A stretch of 64,000 bases of DNA from Arabidopsis thaliana (taxonomy: Eukaryota > Streptophyta > Magnoliopsida > Brassicales > Brassicaceae): positions 8,742,001 to 8,806,000 of the forward strand of contig NC_003076.8 in NCBI RefSeq assembly GCF_000001735.4. Direction: 5' to 3'. The position numbers and the translations under genes are program-made. Below the pieces are notes generated by a model that searched no databases, was not told where the DNA came from, and saw nothing but the letters and a program-made list of their open reading frames with translations. This document shows positions 55,304-64,000 of this stretch, piece by piece (position 1 is the stretch's first letter; every line of letters starts with the position of its first letter).

Positions 55304-57490
55304 AAAAACATTTGAGAGATGTCGATTTTTAAAAAGGATGATCCACTAGTAGCAACATGGGCAATAGTTTATTTGAGGATTAAGAGCAAGTGTTGCGTAT
55401 ATAGTAACATGTATTTTTAATGATGTAGGGGATGATGGATAACATAGTCCAAATCCAATGTTAATTGTATATTTTAGATGTCTTTTCAAAAGATCTTAGC
55501 TTTTGATTTGTGTTTCGTTTGACATATTTAATAGTGTGGTGGATATGATAATTTTTTGGATTTTCTTCTTAAAACACTATTTAATATTAATTATGAAAAA
55601 ACACCATTAAATATTTGTGTTTTTTTCTCAACATTCATTATGTTTTTTTTTTTCACTCCAAGCTTCTAATTACGTTTCCATAAAGTGATAGAAAACTAAA
55701 TTTTCTAACGTAATTTAAGAAATGAAAAAAAAAAGTAAAAACTTTTGTTTTATATCTACTAAAAATTTGAAATAGTGTATATTGTAAGATATATTCAGAG
55801 TTATATGTACATGTGATTTTATATATATACTTTTGAATATGGTTTATTATATATAAAAACATCATTTATATTTAAATTATTATTAATATTGATAATTAAA
55901 GAATTCAACTTTCCATGAGAGTATGAGACTCTTTCTAGATAAAATTCATAAGATTTATCTTATTTTCAAGTTCATTTTAATATTAATGTGTCAATAACGG
56001 TGATATATGTACACGTCGTAACACATGGTAACTCATGTTACCAATCACACCCAAAACGTCCAACACAAAACTAACGGAATATTTAGTTTTCCAAACAAAA
56101 ACCTCTAAGCAATAGTTTTGTGTCATGCACTTGAAATTCTATGTTATGGTCTTGGTTACTTGATATTTTGATACATATGTATATTATGATGATCACTTGT
56201 TGCGTCATAATTTTACAAGTTGTCAGAAAAATAAATGCAAATGCTGGTGACAGTGGTGAGGTTTCAAAAGGAAAGCAAAGAATATATATAATTGTCTGAA
56301 TGCAATGAAAGTGAGAGTTAAAAGTTGACAAAAGTGGCTGAATACATTGAAGGAAGCAAAAAGGTTCGAGTACATGCATTGTTGACACACCATTCTTTTT
56401 TTTGTTTGATAAAAATTGTTGACGAAACCGTGGGAGGTTAAGTTCGTTGAATTTTTATTTATTTTAAGATTGAAAGAAGAATTATTCGTATAACATGATT
56501 GCGACAGACATAAATTATTTGTTTGTTTGAGATACTAAAACGAATGTCGAGGGTTTTATTGAAAATAAGAAGTAGCACTCTAAAAATGAACGTCTCATTG
56601 TTTTACTAAATTAGTTTGATTAATTGATTATAAATCATAATAAGTTTTGGACTTCTAACTCAAAACCGCCATTTGAGTGAATTAACCAATCTTTAACGTG
56701 TATTATTCTAGTTGTAATGAATCATAACACGCCCATTCGATATGATGGCTGTTATGTATTATTCATGTCTATTCTAACAGATTCTAGCAAATCACCAAGT
56801 GTTAACACACCAAATTGATTTGTTTAAGAGGTGTAAGGAAGAAAAATCATAGTACTAGCTAGTAGAGCAATGATATAACAACATAATCTATAACATATAA
56901 TGTCGAAAAATGGTATATATCTACAATAAACGGAGATTCGTTACAACTTATAGCACATAAGTCGAAATATCGCACACTTTTTCGAAATTTTGAATTTTTC
57001 CAAAGGAGAATATCTTTGATCCTATTGATTATTTCGTTGCAGTTTTTATAGCTTACGTTTTCGAAAACACACATTGCGCTTAATAAGTTACATTACGAAA
57101 AAAATACATTACATGCAATTGTACATATATTTCTCATTCATCGTGTTTGATTTGTTGTTGCCAATCAATCAATAATATCAATAAAGCTTACGTATTTATG
57201 TTTAAGTTATTCTTCAATCCAGCGACGACAACAAAGGATGAAGCTGAAAATGACGTTGTAGACATGAAAATAAAAGTCATCTTGATAATATAGTCAGAAG
57301 TCTTCAATTCGAAAAAGAATTCACTTTCTCGCGGATAATTGAATTTGGTCGAATTTTGTAGCACACCATTAACCATCTTATAGGTACAATGTACCGTACA
57401 TAACATCCAAAAAGTCATAATCAGATCTTAACTTTATCATACCATCGGTTTATATAATCCAAATTCTAACTAAATACATATCACCGACCA

Positions 57491-57705
57491 ACTTAGAAAA
57501 TAGCCGAACCACTTGGTCCCTATAATACAATTCTGAGTGTAACAAAAATCGACGTAACAAAGTGATTATTACACAAAAAACAAAAAAAAAACGATTTTTT
57601 TTTTTTTGTTCCTTGTGTTTTACTTTCAAGAAACCAAAGTCTAACATTCTAAGTTCCGATTTTTTTTTCTTCTTTTGATTACACACATAAACGAAAAGAT
57701 GAAAC
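57491..57705. repeat. Tandem duplication downstream of the small DUF4050-like gene, copy A
   Basis: Shares ACTTAGAAAATAG at the left and TTCTTTTGATTACACACATA plus AAAGATGAAAC at the right with copy B at 57736-57908. It contains longer A and T runs than copy B, which explains the length difference. Confidence 0.85.
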
Positions 57706-57735
57706 AATTGATTTGGAATTTTTTCTTGAGAAATC

Positions 57736-57908
57736 ACTTAGAAAATAGCTGAACCACTTTGTCATAATAATACAATTCCGTGTGTAACAAAATGATTATT
57801 ACACAAAGACCAAAAAAAAAGGTCTAAATCGTTTTTTTACTTTCAGGAAGCCAAGTCTAAAAATCCAAGTTCTTCTTTTGATTACACACATAAAAGAAAA
57901 GATGAAAC
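57736..57908. repeat. Tandem duplication downstream of the small DUF4050-like gene, copy B
   Basis: The copy next to the stop codon at 57934, so it lies in the gene's 3' UTR; copy A lies just beyond. Confidence 0.85.
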
Positions 57909-57933
57909 TAAATTAAGTTTAAAGAGTTGCAAA

Positions 57934-60333
57934 TCAATCATACAAGCCTTCTTGCTCCCACACATCCACCAAAAAATCCACCATTTCCTGCCACAGTTTA
58001 TTATTAAATCATCAAATCCTTAATCATGTTTATAGAATGTGTAAACTTGCTGAGAAAAAAATGCTTACAGGGAGTGGTATTGGACGAGAAAACCGCTTGT
58101 TCATACCCAACAAGCTCTCATATGTTGCATTCCAGCTGCAGTAAACAAAATTTTAAACTCAGCAAGTTCGAATAGGCGAGAACTTTGATGGCTAAGAATC
58201 GGAAGAATCATCTATGAACTTTCTGACTTGTAAACTGTAATAACCTTATCTTACATAACCTAAACCGCCTAAAGGACTAAATAGAAGAATCACAAGACAT
58301 CATGTAACAGCTTTTTGAATATGCAGCTTGTCAATGTTTGGATGACTTGCTGATGCATATTTATTGAATCCTACTACTATTCTTGGATTAAGAAGTTTTA
58401 ACTACAATGTTTGGTGGATGAGAAAGTCAAGTTGTGCCTTTGCTTTATTACCAAAAAGATTTCATAATAAAGATAATACTAGAAGGTGAGAAAACTATTG
58501 ATGGAAGCACTAATAGAGCTAACAACTGAAGTCATGATATAAGTGGAAGCTTCTATATGCATAAAATGTATACACTATAAATGCTTGAAAAGGGACATTG
58601 AATAGCATATGATATCTCAAACTTGTAAGTTTGTTTATCTGTGAATGCACATTAATAAATATCGCAATCAAATTGTTTTCAACACTTATCCTTGTCCATG
58701 ATAGAATTAAGTGAAGAACTATATTCATAAAGAATTAATGCAGATGTTGAAGAGAAAATGAAACCTTATTGTAGGTTCTCGAACTTTGGCCTTTTTTTGA
58801 GAAGTTCCATTTGCAAGCCACTGTTGCCTAGTTTGGTTCCAGAGGTTCAATCCTGGACAGGACGAAATAATAGACACAAACTTTCTTTAGAGAAAATGAC
58901 TGCACTGAAGGACCAAAATACGAATAAACAGAGCGAAGAATCATAAAGTAATGACGTTAGCACCCCGAAAGTCAAAGAACTAATATCTGAAGATGCAAGC
59001 CAAAACATACCATTACCCAAGAAAGTGGAGGAAACATAATTAAACTTTGCGGCATAGAGAAAACCATTTAGGTGTGAAAGCTTCCTATGCACAGGTCAGG
59101 TTTAATTCAAGGGAGGTTTGATAGGGAATATCCATCAATAGCCAACATCTACGTGTCATGAGACGAAATATTTTCATGTTGAACAAACAAAATACATAGT
59201 AGATTCTACAGAAATGTGCCCCCAAATGTATTTTATCCATAGTCAGTCATGAATTAGAGATCTTCCAGTGATTGAGAAGAAATAAATATAAACAATAATG
59301 TAAGCCAACACCCGTCTACATATATTAAAAGCGGGTTGACCATCCAAATGAGTAAGCTAACATCATAAGTAGATACTTTCAGAGTTGAATAAATAAAACC
59401 ACATTAGCTTGGAATGATCTTTCACTTCTTAGAAAACAAGTCAAGTAACTAAAATGCAAGAAAGGATCAACAACAATCAACAATGTGTGGAAATTACAAC
59501 TCACCGTGGTTTACAAATTCTGTGGGGTTGCTTGTACTTGCAGAAGTAGAAGTATTGTTAGTGAAGCTAATAGAAGACATGCTTCTCTGTGACTGAAGTG
59601 TACTATTATCCATCTCGCAGGTGCTTGTGCTCCAGAAGTCCTCTGATACGCTTGGCTTCTTCACTAAACGACCTTGAATCCTTAACCCTTTAGACGGCTC
59701 ATCCACTGCAACTATAAGCGGTGGTTTATTGCAGCATCCAAAACAACCTCTGTACTGTTGCAAAACCACAAAACAACAAGAAAATACCAGTGAGAAAAAA
59801 TGCAAGAACTCAGACGACAAAATTTCAAAGGGACACAAGAACTCTGACGACAAAGGGACACAAGAAAGTTCTTTTAGCCTCTAAAGATTATGAAGTGAAG
59901 TTTCTTCGATGATCTCAACCAAAAGGTACTGATATTACGAGCAATTTAGCGGTCCAACGCTTACAATATTGAGTGAGATAAAAGATGTAGAGCAAAACTA
60001 AAACATGAGAGATGCTTTGATTCCATTATTTGCTTAAAATGCAAGCAACAACCATATATATATATCCACAAGCAATAGGTACGAAAACATAATCTACAAT
60101 TTAAGTAACAAAACTTATCAAAACTAAAGTCAAAGTTTTTACACTCCAGTTTCTTCTTCATTTCTCTCAATCATACACAGGTAACACACAACACAGTCAC
60201 AGACAAGGAATTTCAAATAAAGATTGAAACTTTGAATTTCAAAAACAATGAATTTGAAGAGAAAGATCCTCACTTACCCCATGCAACCAAATAACTGGTA
60301 GATCCAAGAGGGAATGATTTCACGGAGATGCAT
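57934..60333 (-). CDS. Small plant protein, DUF4050-like (AT5G25360-like), 169 aa
   Basis: Five coding exons on the minus strand: 60278-60333, 59505-59749, 58765-58852, 58069-58135, 57934-57987. They give 169 residues. The N-terminus MHLREIIPSWIYQLFGCMGG is followed by a cysteine cluster (GCFGCCNK) and a Ser/Thr-rich linker (SSISFTNNTSTSASTSNPTE). The conserved core is GLNLWNQTRQQWLANGTSQK and WNATYESLLGMNKRFSRPIP, then LPEMVDFLVDVWEQEGLYD at the very end. This C-terminal block recurs in plant and other eukaryotic proteins of unknown function. There is no signal peptide; the cysteines near the start could be acylated, which is speculation. Large introns leave room for alternative splicing, and isoforms are likely. 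Confidence 0.85.
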
Positions 60334-62239
60334 CTACAACAACCAAATTAGAGATCTTCTAATCAAAACCCTGATTCCAGGTAAGAGAAGTCTCACAATC
60401 CTGCAATTTTCAAAAAAACCCAAATCCATTGAATCACTGAAATCGAAAAAACACACTTTTTTTTATTTCTGATGATGAGAAAAAATAACCTCAAAAATGG
60501 CATATTCGGGGAAAATTAGGATTAGGGTTTTGTTCCGCCACCTCCCCTGCAGCTAAATCTAAAGCCTTTATCTTTGTTTCTTCGTCTTCGTCTTCTTCGT
60601 TGTTCGTTTTTTTTTTTTTTTTCTTCTTCTTCGTTTAGTTATGCGTGTGTGGTGGTTCTGCAACTCCCCAAAAAGAAGGAATAGAAATATTCCGGGTTTT
60701 TTTTTTTCTTTTACAAAGAAAATTGTTTGTTACTTTTATTTTATTGTTTTCCAATAAATTGTATTTTAATGATAAATAAATATAAGTTAGGACCATTTTA
60801 GGAATTTTTAAAAAAATTAATAATCTGATTTCTTTTTTATAATATTTTGTTTTCAACCAAAAATAATTAAAAATCAGTAAAGCTAATTTTGAAAGATTTT
60901 TACATATGTAACATGATGCAGTTCAGTACGAACTTTTCGTACCAATTTATCCGTTTTAATATTTGCAGTACAAAAAATTAAAAATTAATAGAAATTTGTA
61001 AATTCTTTCTTGTTGTTATGAAACTCTTTCAAATATACACAATAAATATCGATCATTCGGTAAATAATAATATTGAAAAAATAAATATCCAAATATTAAA
61101 TTTCGTTATTGAAAATATTTTTTAAGATTAAAGCATTGTGACTTTAATTGATTCCAAAAGTTTCTTCTTTTTACTATTTCTTTAATAATACAGAAAAGAA
61201 AGATATTCGCTCATGTGGCAGCCATTGTGATTAGGCACACACACTTTTGTTTCTGTCAACGCACATTTTTGTTTCCTTTTGTTACTCTCACGATTTTTAA
61301 AGCTAAGTAATCCTCTCGAGTGGGAGAGAGGACGTTTATTTTGTATTGTTCCCTTTTTGGTTGGTTGGTGGATTGGATAGTAAAACAAATTGAGAGTTAT
61401 AGATATCTAAAATTCCTTAGACGTTAATCAGATTAAGATTTAGCATCTACCCAACTAATTAGATATTTTGTATTCTAGTAAACTTGTTTCTATAACAATT
61501 AATGAAATGACAAAACATTATTAAGAAAATTAATCAGCTGTTTAGACTAGAGAAATCATTGATTTCCCTCGATCAATTTGACTAGAGCCAAGGTGGACTT
61601 ATTATGGTATGGCCAAATTTTAGAATCCTTTACAATGAACAATAAACATTAATGAGTGAATATGGTCTATGGATATTTTGTGTCGGCAATGTAAATAGAT
61701 ATGTTGAAATGTGTCGCCATCTCAATTATTGATAATATGAAAAGTGTGGAGAGTTTTTCGTTAGGTGTTGTTATCCTTATGTTTTGATCAATAAAAGTTA
61801 GTGAAAAGTCTAGAGGTAAATTACTATAGCCAACTAGATTTAAACCAAAGCCAATTTGGATATAATCACTACTATATAGATGCTTTAAGTTGCTATAAAG
61901 TGGATTGAATGTTTCTTAACACGTACAGCTGGAAAGGTCCTGAAAGATCAACTTCACGTAAATGAAATTCGTCTACTCAGTTTCCATATTTAAGTTTTGA
62001 AAATGAAAACTTTGAATAAGTAACACATAGAAATTAGGAAGTGATTTGGTTGTTTTAGTAGGGTTTTTAACACTACTAAGTTTCTTATTTTTTTGTTAAT
62101 TTGAATTTTTTATTATTCTGTTAAAATAGGTTAACAAAGAAGATTAATTAAGAACTCCTTACTAATTATGAGTATGAATAGCATAACTATACACCGAAAT
62201 TACACATTTCAAGATTATGATATGAGAGTGTTACATCAC
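60334..62239. other. 5' region of the DUF4050-like gene and PLD alpha 3 3' region
   Basis: 60334-60560 is the probable 5' UTR with a leader intron. TTC/CTT-rich and T-run sequence lies at 60575-60640. The rest is AT-rich intergenic DNA ending in the 3' UTR of the phospholipase gene. No other gene is supported. Confidence 0.65.
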
Positions 62240-63756
62240 CTAAGAAGTAAGGATTGGAGGAAGATAATTAGATTTTTCGCCTACAACCTTTGCGTTAGTA
62301 TCAGGAAAGAATTCAGTCCCAGCAAGATTTGTTACTTCCCCATTGCTACCAATGCTAATCGGATAACTAAGCAAATGCCCCGGTAAATCGTCATTTCGAG
62401 GATACTCTTGTGCTGAGTATAGTCCCCATAGCTCGTCTGCCGTTGCATTAACCATTCTTATACACTCTTCGCTTTCGGGGCACTGAAATGCATTGGTTGT
62501 TACTCGTAGGTGTTCAAGCCATAGTGATATCCTGAAGCTAAATATTTGGCCAACCGGCCTCATATTATTAGTAGATAGGAGATGGCTAGGTTGATATGCT
62601 CCCATGGCGATCTCTGTGTCTCGACCTCCATCCATTGACCTTTGGTTTATATTGGCTGATCCTATTATTATGTACTCATCATCAACTGCATAGATATATG
62701 AACCATGTTAAGAGCTTTTTGATTGTTCTTAATACGTTTGTAGCAATTGGCCAAACAAAATTTAAAAATTTTGGTTTAAATCAGTAAGTTAAATTTTTAT
62801 AAACTTTTTACGTTTAAATTTTTTTATCAAACAAACGATGCACTTATTGTAAAACCGCTACTTTTTTTATCTTTTATTATAATTTAACACTATATTCGGA
62901 AAAAATGGGCCTAACGAGATTAACTAGACTCATTCGGTCTTCAGCCCGACATGACCCACCACTAATCCTAGTTGTTGTCTCTTATAAACGCCACATTCCT
63001 TAAAGCCAAATAAAAATGATGAGTTATGAAAGGTAAATTTGGACTTACCAATCATCATTTTAGAGTGGACATAGATCATGAACCGACGAGATTCTTGAGC
63101 TCTTGCGTAATCAGAATTAGCCTCCGGTTTTTCCGGAGGCAAGTATTCACCCACCTTGCCCTTTTCCCGGTTCCCGAGGCAGAAAAACGTTAGGTAGTCT
63201 CTAGGGTTTGCATCTAAACCTTTTTTACGTAGTGCAATGATTATATCAGTATACATCATCTCCATTGTTCTCCTTTGCCAGTCTAGTATTGCTTGAACCG
63301 ATGCGGAACCAGGTTTACCTTCAGGCCATAACGGAATCACTATATACACCGAAAACCGCTCGCCTGCCTCGATTTTACTCACGATTTTTAGAGAAATCTC
63401 TTTAGGAATGAGTTGTAGTGCATTGATCTCATTTAAATTTATGTCTCTAGAGTTCCATCCAAAGGAGCTTCCTAGAAAATATTGGTTCTCAATGTAGATG
63501 AAGTTTTTGGCTCTCCTTATGGCATTAACGTAAGCGTCTTGAATGCTTCTTTCGATCACGTTATCTTTTCCGCTTATAAGTCCTATGCTTGCAGCTTCAC
63601 GTGGATCCTCTGGGAACCCTTCAACTGCACCATCATCTATCGACCGGAAGACTTGAACTGTCCAACCTTCTTCATTGTCTGGTTGTACAATCGGAAGTGG
63701 CGGGACCGTGATCTCTGCGAGCTGTGCCATCGATATAAGGTACCTTCTACCACTAC
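62240..63756 (-). CDS. PLDALPHA3: Phospholipase D alpha 3, C-terminal part
   Basis: Two coding exons on the minus strand, 63049-63756 and 62240-62685. The intron to the left of exon 1 of this pair fills 63757-64000, and the N-terminal C2 domain and first HKD motif lie outside the window. The second catalytic HKD motif is intact and spans the intron: HSKMMI then [16 protein letters not shown] (H-x-K-x4-D). Other alpha-PLD marks: [68 protein letters not shown] and the C-terminal [20 protein letters not shown] plus ILTS. The enzyme hydrolyses phosphatidylcholine-type lipids to phosphatidic acid. In Arabidopsis the alpha 3 isoform is linked to hyperosmotic stress responses. Nothing in the visible part is broken. 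Confidence 0.95.
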
Positions 63757-64000
63757 CTAAAAACATAAAATAAATTTCTAACGAATTAATGATTGAATTC
63801 TGTGAGTTTCTAGAATGACATTTCACTTTTGTTTAGGGCTACCGTTGTTTGACACACAAATTTATGTGTGTTTTAATAATGTTAATGCAAAAGCCCGTAA
63901 TTCAAACAAAAAAAATTCTTAATCCCTTTAGACCCGAAAACACAAATTACAATATTAGTTTCGTCCCAAGCGTCACTCGAACTGGTGATTTCTAAGTCTC

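Larger units (their letters stand above)
54883..57489. other. EBF2 5' UTR and promoter, then intergenic DNA
   Basis: The GA-rich (UC-rich in sense) 5' UTR extends to about 55155. A duplicated promoter block lies at 55251-55303 and 56324-56386, each with a GCATGTA core. The rest is AT-rich, with no supported gene. Confidence 0.65.

Overview
This 64 kb window is plant nuclear DNA: GT-AG introns, AT-rich intergenic DNA, plant-specific gene families, Helitron and hAT remnants. Gene content and order match, from memory, Arabidopsis thaliana chromosome 5, about AT5G25230 to AT5G25370. No database could be searched, so locus names and symbols are recognition. Exon borders were worked out by hand from splice sites and reading frame. 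Several resulting protein lengths agree with what I remember (FLOT1 470, FLOT2 463, HPAT1 366, exostosin-like 480, EBF2 623 residues).

Layout. 1-1594 (+): the 3' part of a U5 snRNP GTPase gene (Snu114-like). 2626-4700: a non-autonomous Helitron. 4779-5174 (-): a small stress-type protein. 7774-12282 (+): tandem flotillin genes FLOT1 and FLOT2. 12794-14855 (-): hydroxyproline O-arabinosyltransferase HPAT1. 15783-20002 (-): a BAG6-like ubiquitin-domain protein. 20.8-31.8 kb is gene-free, with a second inverted copy of the same Helitron (23710-25802) and a 1.2 kb hAT-type element (27450-28675) filled with a 28-bp minisatellite. 31882-32544 (+): a serine-rich protein. 36592-40844 (+): three tandem F-box/DUF295 copies: one intact, one broken by stops and frameshifts, one that lost its centre. 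A Ty3/gypsy reverse-transcriptase scrap follows (about 41325-41770). 42820-45235 (+): a GT47 exostosin-like enzyme. 45403-47530 (-): ACT-repeat protein ACR2. 49564-50664 (+): a GT14 enzyme. 51238-52211 (+): a U11/U12-25K-like protein. 52842-54882 (-): the ethylene-signalling F-box gene EBF2. 57934-60333 (-): a small plant protein. 62240 to the right edge (-): the 3' part of phospholipase D alpha 3.

Most neighbours are functionally unrelated, as is usual in plant genomes. Family clusters are the flotillin pair and the F-box triplet. HPAT1, the GT47 and the GT14 genes are all predicted secretory-pathway type II glycosyltransferases.

I see no wholly new multi-gene system. The most interesting unexplained signal is in the DNA of the EBF2 3' untranslated region: nested perfect inverted repeats of 11 and 13 bp enclosing two further hairpins, one with a UUCG tetraloop in the EBF2-sense RNA, with uridine runs left in the loops. 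The EBF2 promoter also carries a duplicated block containing an EIN3-type core, and its 5' UTR has one upstream AUG that overlaps the start. Other leads: inverted Helitron copies bracketing 19 kb with five genes, a bypassed internal Helitron terminus, an F-box fragment with a new BED-like N-terminus, and a possible unannotated spliced RNA near 33 kb.
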